Part shown: one piece after another, positions 49,129-56,245 of the stretch
Position numbering within the stretch: position 1 is the stretch's first letter
Layout: every line of letters begins with the position of its first letter
Assembly (NCBI GenBank): GCA_036652035.1
Contig: JAVVWR010000012.1
Location: forward strand, 1-56,245
Reading direction: 5' to 3'
Length of the DNA stretch: 56,245 nt
Source of the DNA: JAEZVV01 sp036652035
GTDB taxonomy: Bacteria; Pseudomonadota; Gammaproteobacteria; Burkholderiales; Burkholderiaceae_F
Notes under the pieces: generated by a model
Databases searched by the model: none
Seen by the model: the letters and a program-made list of their open reading frames with translations, nothing else
What the model was told of the DNA's origin: nothing
Translations under genes and position numbers: made by a program

Positions 49129-51150
49129 ATGTTTTCAGCCCGTTTTGCAGTTTATTCGGTCGCCGCCACGCTTCTGCTTGCGACCTCCTTCGCGCCCGAG
49201 GCTCAGCCCCGACGCGCGCCCACCGTCGCCGAGAGCGCGAGCGCCGACGAGGTCTTTCTGGCCGCACGCGAGGCCGCACGCCTGGGCGACCGCGCCCGGC
49301 TCGATGCGCTGGTGCCACGCCTGGCGGACCATCCGCTCGCGGCCTACGCCGAGTTCTGGCAACTCCAGCCGCGGCTCAAGGCGCTCGAACCCGGGCTCGA
49401 GACCGAGCTCAAGGCCTACTTCTCGCGCTACCCCAATACCTACCCGGCCGACCGCCTGCGTTTCGAATGGCTGATCGCGCTGGGCAAGGCCGGCGACTTC
49501 AACCGCTTCGACCACGAACTCGCGCCGCTGATCTGGAACAGCGACGACGCTCAACTACGCTGCTACGTCCAGGCAAGCAAGCTGCGCCGCGCCGCACCGG
49601 CCGCGGTGCCGGCGCTCGCGCGCGAGGCCCGCTCGCTGCTGGCCAATTCCAGCGCCGCCGGATCGGACGGCTGCATGGCGCTCACCGACACCTTGCTCGC
49701 CGCCGGCCAGCTCTCGGGCTGGGAACGCGTACGTGCCCTGGTCGAGCAGAACCAGTGGGGAGCGGCCAAGAAGCTCGGAGCCGAACTAAAGGACAAGCAA
49801 GGCCGCCCGGTCGATCTCAAGCAGCTCGCATTGGCGATCGATCAACCCGTGCGCTGGCTGGCCGCACACGAGCGGCGCCTGACTCAGGTCCAGCACGAAC
49901 TTGCCCTGGTCGCGATCGCCCGCCTGGCACGCGACAAGCCCGAAGACGCGGCCCGCCTGGGCGCGGCGATCGAGCGCAATCTCACCCCGGCGCAGCGCGG
50001 CGTGATGTGGGGCCGGATCGGCCACATCGCCGCGGTCAAGCTCTTGCCGCAAGCAGCGGACTGGTACCGCCGCGGCGGCGAACAGGTGGGCGTGGGGCCG
50101 GATTCGGCGCGGGTCGAAGAAGTGCTCGAGTGGCAGGTGCGAGCGGCCTTGCGGGCGGGCGACTGGAAAATGGTCAAGAGCGCGATCGAGCGCATGCCCG
50201 AGTCGCTGCGCCACGACCCCGCCTGGGTCTATTGGCTGGGCCGCGCCTATGCGCAGGAAGGCCGCAGGGGTGAGGCCGACGGTCTGTGGCGCTCGATCGC
50301 CAGCCAGTTCAGCTTCTACGGCAAGCTCGCCGCCGAAGAAATCGGCCAGCCGATCGTGATCCCGCCCAAGGCCGCCAGCCCCTCACTCGACGAACTCGCC
50401 CCGATGGCGAGCAACCCGGGGCTGGCTCGCGCGCTCAAGTTCTACGAGCTTGGCCTGCGCGCCGAAGGTCACCGCGAATGGAACTGGCAGCTGCGTGGCC
50501 TGAACGACCGGCAACTGTTGGCCGCCGCCGAATACGCCCGCAACCGCAGCGTGCTCGACCGCATGATCAACACCTCGGAGCGCACCCGCAGCGAGTTCGA
50601 CTTCACCCAGCGCTTCCCCAGTCCGCACCGCACTGAACTCACCGCGCGCGCCACCGCCGCCGGCGTTGACGAGAACTGGGTCTACGGCCTGATCCGCCAG
50701 GAATCGCGCTTCATCCAGGACGCGCGCTCCGTGGTCGGCGCCTCGGGCCTGATGCAGCTGATGCCGGCCACCGCGAAATACGTGGCCAGAAAACTCCAGG
50801 TCGCCGACTTCTCGCCCGGCCGGGTCAACGAGCTCGACATGAACCTGCTGCTCGGCACGGGCTACTTGAAGATGGTGCTCGACAGCCTCGACAACCAGGC
50901 GGTGCTCGCGACCGCGGCCTACAACGCCGGCCCGAGCCGCGCCCGCGCCTGGCGTGCGAGCCTGGCCGGCCCGGTTGAAGGCGCGATCTTCGCCGAGACC
51001 ATTCCCTTCAACGAGACCCGCGACTACGTCAAGAAAGTCATGTCCAACAGCGTCTATTACGCGGCCCTGGCCAACAACAAGGCGCAGTCGCTCAAGACCC
51101 GGCTGGGAACGATCGCGCCCAAGACCGCGGCATCGAGCGAGTTGCCCTGA
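49129..51150 (+). CDS. slt: Soluble lytic murein transglycosylase (Slt70-like)
   Basis: A 673-residue periplasmic enzyme cleaving peptidoglycan glycan strands. A signal peptide (MFSARFAVYSVAATLLLATS) is followed by a long alpha-helical superhelix (about 40-480) and a C-terminal SLT domain. The catalytic Glu is in LIRQESRFIQDARS, followed by GASGLMQLMPATAKYVARKL and AAYNAGPSRARAW. It acts in wall turnover. The ATG at 49129 lies 53 bases from the divergent 5-FCL start. Confidence 0.95.
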   Translation: MFSARFAVYSVAATLLLATSFAPEAQPRRAPTVAESASADEVFLAAREAARLGDRARLDALVPRLADHPLAAYAEFWQLQPRLKALEPGLETELKAYFSRYPNTYPADRLRFEWLIALGKAGDFNRFDHELAPLIWNSDDAQLRCYVQASKLRRAAPAAVPALAREARSLLANSSAAGSDGCMALTDTLLAAGQLSGWERVRALVEQNQWGAAKKLGAELKDKQGRPVDLKQLALAIDQPVRWLAAHERRLTQVQHELALVAIARLARDKPEDAARLGAAIERNLTPAQRGVMWGRIGHIAAVKLLPQAADWYRRGGEQVGVGPDSARVEEVLEWQVRAALRAGDWKMVKSAIERMPESLRHDPAWVYWLGRAYAQEGRRGEADGLWRSIASQFSFYGKLAAEEIGQPIVIPPKAASPSLDELAPMASNPGLARALKFYELGLRAEGHREWNWQLRGLNDRQLLAAAEYARNRSVLDRMINTSERTRSEFDFTQRFPSPHRTELTARATAAGVDENWVYGLIRQESRFIQDARSVVGASGLMQLMPATAKYVARKLQVADFSPGRVNELDMNLLLGTGYLKMVLDSLDNQAVLATAAYNAGPSRARAWRASLAGPVEGAIFAETIPFNETRDYVKKVMSNSVYYAALANNKAQSLKTRLGTIAPKTAASSELP

Positions 51151-51247
51151 TCCTGCTGTTGCCGACCGCAGCCCAGGCTGCGGTCGGGGCGCCGCCTGAG
51201 CTTGGCCTAGAATCGTTCGGCCACCCTCACCCACCCGCACGGCGCAC

Positions 51248-52195
51248 ATGCGACATCAGAACGTTCTCATCCTTGGCGGCTCGGGCTTTATCGGGCGCCA
51301 CCTCGTCAACCGCCTGGTGCGCGACGGCCGAGCCATCACCGTGCCGGCGCGGCGGCGCGACCACGCCAAACACCTGCTGATCCATCCCACGATCGACGTG
51401 GTCGAGGCCAATATCCACGACGACACCGCGCTCGATCTTCTGGTGCGCGGGCAAGACGCCGTGATCAACCTGGTCGGCATCCTGCATGGAACGGCCGCGG
51501 CGTTCGACCGCGCCCACGTCCAACTCACCCGCCGCGTGATCGCCGCCTGCGAAAAGCACGGCGTGGCGCGCTACCAGCACATGAGCGCGCTCGGCGCCGA
51601 TGCCAAGGGTCCGTCGCTGTACCAGCGCAGCAAGGGCGAGGCCGAAGCGGCGGTGAAGGCATCGGCGCTCGCCTGGACGATCTTTCGCCCCTCGGTGGTG
51701 TTTGGCGCCGAGGACCAGTTCCTCAATCTCTTCGCCAAGCTCGCTCGCGTGGCGCCGGTGCTGCCGATCGGCGGCGCCGAGGTGCGCTTCCAGCCGGTCT
51801 GGGTCGAGGACGTGGCGGCGGCTTTTGCCAATACGCTCGACAACCCGGCCGCGTCCCACCAGAGCTACGACCTCGCCGGCCCCACGGTCTACACCCTGCG
51901 CCAGCTGGTCAGCTTCGCCGCCGCCGCCAGTGGCCATCCGCGCCCGGTGCTGGCGCTGCCTGCCGCCGTGGCGCGGCTGCAGGCGCGGCTGATGGAGCTG
52001 GCCCCAGGCGAGCCGCTGCTCTCGCGCGACAATCTCGACTCGATGAAGATCGACAATATTGCCCCGGCCGGCTACCAGCCCGCGCCGGAACTCGGAGTCT
52101 CGCAAGCTTCGCTCGAGGCCGTTGGCGCGGCGTATCTCGCCGGCCGCGGCACCCGGCACCACTACTTCAACCTGCGCTCGCGCGCCGGTCGCTAA
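51248..52195 (+). CDS. NAD(P)-binding epimerase-like protein (NDUFA9-related)
   Basis: A 315-residue extended short-chain dehydrogenase. The N-terminal Rossmann motif is VLILGGSGFIGRHLVNRL (about 6-23). INLVGILHG and YQRSKGEAEAAV with Tyr-x3-Lys are family-like, and the whole resembles the complex I NDUFA9-related proteins seen in many bacteria. Its catalytic activity is unknown. A TAGAAT -10-like box lies at 51208-51213. It begins a rightward run with the GST and cca genes. Confidence 0.88.
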   Translation: MRHQNVLILGGSGFIGRHLVNRLVRDGRAITVPARRRDHAKHLLIHPTIDVVEANIHDDTALDLLVRGQDAVINLVGILHGTAAAFDRAHVQLTRRVIAACEKHGVARYQHMSALGADAKGPSLYQRSKGEAEAAVKASALAWTIFRPSVVFGAEDQFLNLFAKLARVAPVLPIGGAEVRFQPVWVEDVAAAFANTLDNPAASHQSYDLAGPTVYTLRQLVSFAAAASGHPRPVLALPAAVARLQARLMELAPGEPLLSRDNLDSMKIDNIAPAGYQPAPELGVSQASLEAVGAAYLAGRGTRHHYFNLRSRAGR

Positions 52196-52204
52196 AGGCT
52201 CCCC

Positions 52205-52867
52205 ATGAAACTGTTTATCGGCAACAAGAACTACTCCTCCTGGTCGCTGCGCCCCTGGCTCACCATGAAAATGGCCGGCATCGTCTTCGATGAAGAGCGG
52301 ATCTGCCTCGACCAGCCCGATACGCGCGAGAAGATCCTCGCCGTCTCGCCCACCGGCCGGGTGCCGGTGCTGGTCGATCGCAAGACCACGGTGTGGGATT
52401 CGCTCGCGATCTGCGAATACATCGCCGAGACCTTTGCCGGCAGCAAGCTGTGGCCGAGCGACCGCGCCACCCGCGCCCGCGCGCGCGCCGTCACCGCCGA
52501 GATGCATTCGGGCTTCCTGGCCTTGCGCAGCTCCATGTCGATGAACATCCGCGCCCGCCTGCCGGAAAAAGGCGCAGCGGCGATGGCCAAGCCCGAGGTG
52601 ATGGCTGATATCGAACGGATCCAGGCGATCTGGACCGAATCGCTCGCGCGCAGCGCCGAGCTCGACCGGCTCGGCGACACCTTCCTGTTCGGCCGCTTCT
52701 CGATCGCCGACGCCTTCTATGCACCGGTGGTGACGCGTTTCATCACCTATGGCGTGCCGCTCTCCGATGAACTCGCCGCGTATTCGCAGCGTGTGCTCGA
52801 ACTGCCGCCGATGCAGGAATGGATGGCTGCGGCCGAAGCCGAAGCCGAGGACCTGGGCGATCACTGA
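52205..52867 (+). CDS. Glutathione S-transferase family protein
   Basis: A 220-residue cytosolic GST. The N-terminal thioredoxin-like domain contains NKNYSSWSLRPWLTMK, with a Ser cluster near the usual catalytic residue, and SPTGRVPVLVD with the conserved cis-Pro; the helical C-terminal domain includes FLFGRFSIADAFYAPVV. It probably conjugates or reduces small electrophiles with glutathione; the substrate is not known. It starts nine bases after the epimerase gene and ends 12 bases before cca. Confidence 0.92.
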   Translation: MKLFIGNKNYSSWSLRPWLTMKMAGIVFDEERICLDQPDTREKILAVSPTGRVPVLVDRKTTVWDSLAICEYIAETFAGSKLWPSDRATRARARAVTAEMHSGFLALRSSMSMNIRARLPEKGAAAMAKPEVMADIERIQAIWTESLARSAELDRLGDTFLFGRFSIADAFYAPVVTRFITYGVPLSDELAAYSQRVLELPPMQEWMAAAEAEAEDLGDH

Positions 52868-52879
52868 GACAAGGTCAGC

Positions 52880-53968
52880 ATGAAGATCTACACGGTGGGC
52901 GGCTGGGTACGCGACACCTTGCTCGCCCGCGCCGGCCGGGCGACTCAGCCCGGCGACCGCGACTGGGTCGTGGTGGGCGCCACCCCGCAGGAGCTGATCG
53001 CTCAGGGCTTTCGCCCGGTGGGCAAGGACTTTCCGGTCTTTCTGCACCCGCGCACCCAGGACGAATACGCCCTGGCCCGCACCGAGCGCAAGACCGCCCC
53101 CGGGTACAAGGGTTTCACCTTTCACGCCGAACCCAGCGTGACGCTGGAAGAAGACCTGGTGCGCCGCGACCTCACCATCAACGCGATGGCGATGGATGAA
53201 ACCGGCGCCATCACCGATCCCTACGGCGGCCAGCGCGACCTGCAGGCGCGCGTGCTGCGGCATGTGAGCGCGGCCTTCGTCGAAGACCCGGTGCGAATCC
53301 TGCGCGTGGCGCGCTTTGCCGCCCAGTTCCCCGACTTCAGCATTGCGCCCGAGACCCTGGCCTTGATGCGCGAGATCGTCGCCCGCGGCGAAGCCGACGC
53401 CCTGGTCGCCGAACGCGTGATGCAGGAAGTCGCGCGCGGGTTGATGCAGGCGCGCCCCTCGCGCCTGGTCGAGGTCTTGCGCCAGAGCGGCGTGACCGAA
53501 CGGCTCTACCCCGAGCTGACGGCGCTCGATGCCGCTGCCGCGGCGCTCGACCGGGCTGCCGCCGCCGGGCTCCCGCTCGCGGCGCGCTACGCCGTGTTCC
53601 TGTCGGCCGCGAATTCGAGCCAGGCGGCGCAGTCGATCGCCGAACGCATGCGGGCGCCGAGCGACGCAGCGCAGCTCGCCCGGCTGCTGGCCGACCTGCG
53701 CGAGCGCCTCGCCACCGCGAGCGGCGCCAAAGAGCGGGTGGCGCTGCTCGAGCGCGCCGACGTCTTCCGTCGGCCCGAGCGATTCGAGGAACTGCTGGCG
53801 GCGTTCGAGGCCTTGACTCAACGCGATGCCAGCCCATGGCGGCGCGACTCGGCCACGGCGCGCGCGGTCAACGCCGGCGCGGTGGCGGCGGCCAACCGCA
53901 CCACGCCCGCGCAGATCCCGCTCGCCGTGCGCGCCGCGCGCGAAGCGGCCGTGACCGCGCTTAGATGA
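52880..53968 (+). CDS. cca: CCA-adding tRNA nucleotidyltransferase
   Basis: A 362-residue class II nucleotidyltransferase that adds or repairs the tRNA 3' CCA end. The catalytic region shows YTVGGWVRDTLL (GGxVRD, about 5-16), then DRDWVVVG with the metal-binding Asp pair (about 27-34), and EEDLVRRDLTINAMA. It is shorter than E. coli Cca (412 residues), consistent with no HD phosphohydrolase domain. Its last 8 bases overlap the convergent DUF2905 gene. Confidence 0.94.
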   Translation: MKIYTVGGWVRDTLLARAGRATQPGDRDWVVVGATPQELIAQGFRPVGKDFPVFLHPRTQDEYALARTERKTAPGYKGFTFHAEPSVTLEEDLVRRDLTINAMAMDETGAITDPYGGQRDLQARVLRHVSAAFVEDPVRILRVARFAAQFPDFSIAPETLALMREIVARGEADALVAERVMQEVARGLMQARPSRLVEVLRQSGVTERLYPELTALDAAAAALDRAAAAGLPLAARYAVFLSAANSSQAAQSIAERMRAPSDAAQLARLLADLRERLATASGAKERVALLERADVFRRPERFEELLAAFEALTQRDASPWRRDSATARAVNAGAVAAANRTTPAQIPLAVRAAREAAVTALR

Positions 53969-54152
53969 TCCGCGCGATCAGCATCGCCACCAGCGACAGC
54001 AAGACGGTGCTGGTAAAGGGCAGCTGATATTCGCGCCCACGGATCTTGAAATTGAGATCGCCCGGCAAGCGCCCGATGCCGAACTTGCGCAGCCAGGGCT
54101 GCAGGCTCGTGAGGATCACAAGGGCGATGAAAATGGTGAGAAGCCAGCGCAT
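53961..54152 (-). CDS. DUF2905 small membrane protein
   Basis: A 63-residue protein with two hydrophobic helices around FGIGRLPGDLNFKIRGREYQL, the clear signature of the DUF2905 family. Function is unknown. The ATG at 54152 fits the family length; a longer frame to 54218 has no support. Its 3' end overlaps convergent cca by 8 bases. Confidence 0.88.
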   Translation of the reverse strand: MRWLLTIFIALVILTSLQPWLRKFGIGRLPGDLNFKIRGREYQLPFTSTVLLSLVAMLIARII

Positions 54153-54298
54153 GGCGCGATTGTAGGTGGCCGTGCGCCAGGACAGCGGCGCGTGCAGCGA
54201 GCGCTTGGGATCGATCAATCAAGCTGCAATCGCCCGAGCTGCGCCCACTTCGCGCCGGTTTATGGTCGGGTCTCCCATCCGTCTGGAGACCGATCGCC

Positions 54299-55066
54299 AT
54301 GAAACCCGTCTTGTCCCTGCTGGCCGCCCTGCTCGGCGCTGTCCTTGCCACCCCCGCCCTGGCCGCATCGACGCTCGACGAGGTGATCAAGACCAAGGTC
54401 TTGCGGGTCTGCATTCCAGGCGACTACAAACCCTTCGGTTTTGCCAAGGGCGCGGGCGATTTCGAAGGCATCGACGTCGATCTGATGCAGTCGCTCGCGG
54501 CCTCGCTCGGCGCTACGGTCAAGTTCGTTCCGACCACCTGGGCCAAGTTGCTGTCTGATTTCACCGCCGCCAAATGCGACATCGGCGCGGGCGGCATTTC
54601 GGTCACGCTCGAGCGCCAGAAGCAGGCCGCATTCAGCACCGCTTACATGGTCAACGGCAAGGCGCCCGTGGCGCGCTGCGCCGACCTCAAGCGCTTCCAG
54701 ACCGTGGCCGACATCGACCAGCCCGGGGTGCGCGTGATCGCCAACGTCGGCGGCAGCAACGAGCGTTTTGCCCGCACCCATTTCAAGCTCGCGCAGCTCA
54801 CGATCCACCCCGAGAACGTGACGATTTTCGACGAGATCCTGGCCGGTCGCGCCGATGTGTTCGTGACCGAATCGGCCGAAGCGATCGCGCAGCCGCGCCT
54901 GCGTCCCGGCCTGTGCGGAATCAATCCCGACCGGCCGCTGCAATACGGCGAGATGGCCTACCTTCTGCCGCGCAACGACGTGGCCATGAAGGCCTACGTC
55001 GACCAGTGGCTGCACCTGCTCAAAGCCAGCGGTAAGTATCAGCAGGTGGTGGCGCGCTGGCTGTAG
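54299..55066 (+). CDS. Periplasmic PheC-like cyclohexadienyl dehydratase / SBP-type protein
   Basis: A 255-residue exported protein with the fold of amino acid ABC-transporter binding proteins. The signal peptide ends TPALAA (about 23). LRVCIPGDYKPFGF, FEGIDVDLMQSLAASLGATV and DIGAGGISVTLERQ match the group that includes periplasmic cyclohexadienyl dehydratase (PheC), as do NVGGSNERFAR and VTIFDEILAGRADVFVTES, where PheC has the catalytic Glu. No permease or ATPase gene is nearby, which favours an enzyme over a transporter part. If PheC, it would turn prephenate or arogenate into phenylpyruvate or phenylalanine in the periplasm. The choice is not settled by sequence alone. Confidence 0.8.
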   Translation: MKPVLSLLAALLGAVLATPALAASTLDEVIKTKVLRVCIPGDYKPFGFAKGAGDFEGIDVDLMQSLAASLGATVKFVPTTWAKLLSDFTAAKCDIGAGGISVTLERQKQAAFSTAYMVNGKAPVARCADLKRFQTVADIDQPGVRVIANVGGSNERFARTHFKLAQLTIHPENVTIFDEILAGRADVFVTESAEAIAQPRLRPGLCGINPDRPLQYGEMAYLLPRNDVAMKAYVDQWLHLLKASGKYQQVVARWL

Positions 55067-55087
55067 CGCACCACCGTAGCCGCGGCC

Positions 55088-56215
55088 CTAAAGACGGCCG
55101 CGGCGGTCGCCCGCAACAAAGCCCAACGGCGTATCTCCCAGATCGCGGCCGACCATCAAGACCTTGAAGAGCTCGCCCATCTCGGCTTCCGACAAGAGCT
55201 TGTGAGCGGCGTTGCGCTCGGCCGGCGTCGCCTCAACCAACAGGTCGGCGAGGCCGCAGTTGAGCAGGAAGTGCGCTTGCGAGGTGTAGCCCAGAACGTC
55301 GAGCCCGGCGGTGAGGGCGGCGTCGGCCATGGCGGTGAAATCGACGTGGGCGGTGATGTCGCACAAGCCTGGCAGCCACAGCGGGTCGTGATGCGAATGG
55401 TGGCGGTAATGGCAGGTCAGGGTGCCGGCCGCGCGCTGCGGGTGGTAGTACTCGGCGCGAGGAAAACCGTAGTCGATCGCGATCAGCGCGCCCTGCTTGA
55501 GGATCGCCGCAATCGACTTCAACCACGCCACGCCCGCCAGGTTCACTTCCGACACATAGCCTTCCGGCAGCGGTCCGAGCTCGGCCTCGATCGCGCCGAC
55601 CGCCTCGAGCAGCGCGGCCGGTGCCGGGCGGGACTCCCATTCGATCGCCGCCTCGCGCAGCACCAGGCCGCGCTCGACCACGCCGCCGGCGCACTTCTCG
55701 AACACCGACACCGGCATCGCGTCGAGAATTTCATTGGCGATCAGACAGCCGGAGAATTCGGCCGGCAGCGAATCGAGCCAGCGCACCCGGTCACCGTAGA
55801 CGCCCAGACGCTCCTGCTGACGCGCGCGCAGGTCGGGCGAGACTTCGAGAATCGCGTAGCTCGCGGGCGCCACCCCCAGCGCATCGAGCACCGGAATCAG
55901 CTCGGCCGCCAACGCACCACTGCCGGCGCCGAATTCGATCACCTGCGCGCTCGACGCCCGCATCACCTGCGCCACCTGGCGCGCCAGCGCACGGGCAAAA
56001 AAGGGTGAGAGTTCGGGCGCGGTGACGAAATCGCCCGCCGCCCCGAACTTCTGCGCGCCGGCGGCGTAATAGCCAAGGCCCGGCGCGTAAAGCGCGATTC
56101 TCATGTAATCGGAAAAAGGCAGGAAGCCGCGCGCGGCAGCGTCGCGCAGAGCGGCCAGAACGCGCGCGCTGTGCGCGGCGGCTTCGGGCGAGGGCAGGGG
56201 CAGTTGGGCTGGCAT
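55088..56215 (-). CDS. SAM-dependent methyltransferase, MidA/NDUFAF7-like
   Basis: A 375-residue class I methyltransferase of the MidA/NDUFAF7 family, whose eukaryotic member methylates a complex I subunit arginine. Seen: FLPFSDYMRIALYAPGLGYY near the start, GDFVTAPELSPFF, the SAM-binding VIEFGAGSGALAAEL (about 92-106), and LIAIDYGFPRAEYY. The start at 56215 is close to the right edge. A perfect 9-bp hairpin (55079-55087 with 55096-55104) surrounds its stop codon and may act in 3'-end formation, although no T tract follows. Confidence 0.92.
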   Translation of the reverse strand: MPAQLPLPSPEAAAHSARVLAALRDAAARGFLPFSDYMRIALYAPGLGYYAAGAQKFGAAGDFVTAPELSPFFARALARQVAQVMRASSAQVIEFGAGSGALAAELIPVLDALGVAPASYAILEVSPDLRARQQERLGVYGDRVRWLDSLPAEFSGCLIANEILDAMPVSVFEKCAGGVVERGLVLREAAIEWESRPAPAALLEAVGAIEAELGPLPEGYVSEVNLAGVAWLKSIAAILKQGALIAIDYGFPRAEYYHPQRAAGTLTCHYRHHSHHDPLWLPGLCDITAHVDFTAMADAALTAGLDVLGYTSQAHFLLNCGLADLLVEATPAERNAAHKLLSEAEMGELFKVLMVGRDLGDTPLGFVAGDRRGRL

Positions 56216-56245
56216 CGGCCCGGATCTTACTGAAGCCCCGCGCCG

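Noticed and set aside
51227..53821. 864-codon leftward frame opposite the epimerase, GST and cca genes
   Set aside because: Three well-recognised genes lie on the other strand; the product has no motif and is His/Gly/Arg-rich.

Overview
The window is about 56 kb of GC-rich DNA from a Gram-negative bacterium, most likely a betaproteobacterium of the order Burkholderiales. The signs are a Burkholderiales-type porin, an S-adenosylhomocysteine (SAH) riboswitch ahead of ahcY with metF downstream, dapF-DUF484-xerC, two tandem LpxL-type acyltransferases divergent from metK, a nearly cysteine-free DksA, and TrpS with a YegP-like tail. Most of the window is core chromosome. I see no tRNA, rRNA, CRISPR array, insertion sequence or prophage. 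Three runs of 100 N are present. Two are flanked by exact 51-55 base duplications and are scaffolding artefacts; one lies inside an autotransporter gene.

Region 1 (1-8.9 kb) is the accessory part. After the start of a PCu(A)C copper-chaperone gene comes a leftward cluster: porin, exported ArgH-like lyase, exported alpha/beta hydrolase, remnant of a second ArgH-like lyase, DASS dicarboxylate transporter, exported PurB/PcaB-like lyase, terminator. A divergent LysR regulator faces it. Both lyases carry Sec signal peptides, which is odd for the normally cytosolic fumarase/aspartase superfamily, and both have Asn where the superfamily usually has a catalytic His. My inference is a periplasmic pathway that cleaves a succinyl-type compound and imports the released dicarboxylate.

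Region 2 (8.9-14.7 kb) is a complete six-gene Mrp/Mnh cation:proton antiporter operon with fused AB subunits. Region 3 (14.9-28.2 kb) holds a phosphoesterase plus kinase-USP pair, an MHS-family transporter with a large periplasmic loop, a DsbA-like protein, a fatty acid hydroxylase family protein, a sulfite dehydrogenase pair (SorAB-like), a DUF4396 membrane protein, an autotransporter, an exported histidine phosphatase and a hexaheme lipoprotein cytochrome.

Region 4 (28.2-40.5 kb, all leftward) is housekeeping: lpxL-lpxL, dapF-DUF484-xerC, rlmI, a CobW GTPase, dksA, a STAS protein, hslV-hslU and hyi. Region 5 (40.6-56.2 kb) centres on the methyl cycle and one-carbon metabolism: metK behind a structured leader RNA, then trpS, an HD-GYP phosphodiesterase, riboswitch-ahcY-membrane protein-metF, and 5-formyl-THF cyclo-ligase. 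It ends with a lytic transglycosylase, two proteins related to complex I accessory factors, a GST, cca, DUF2905 and a PheC-like periplasmic protein.
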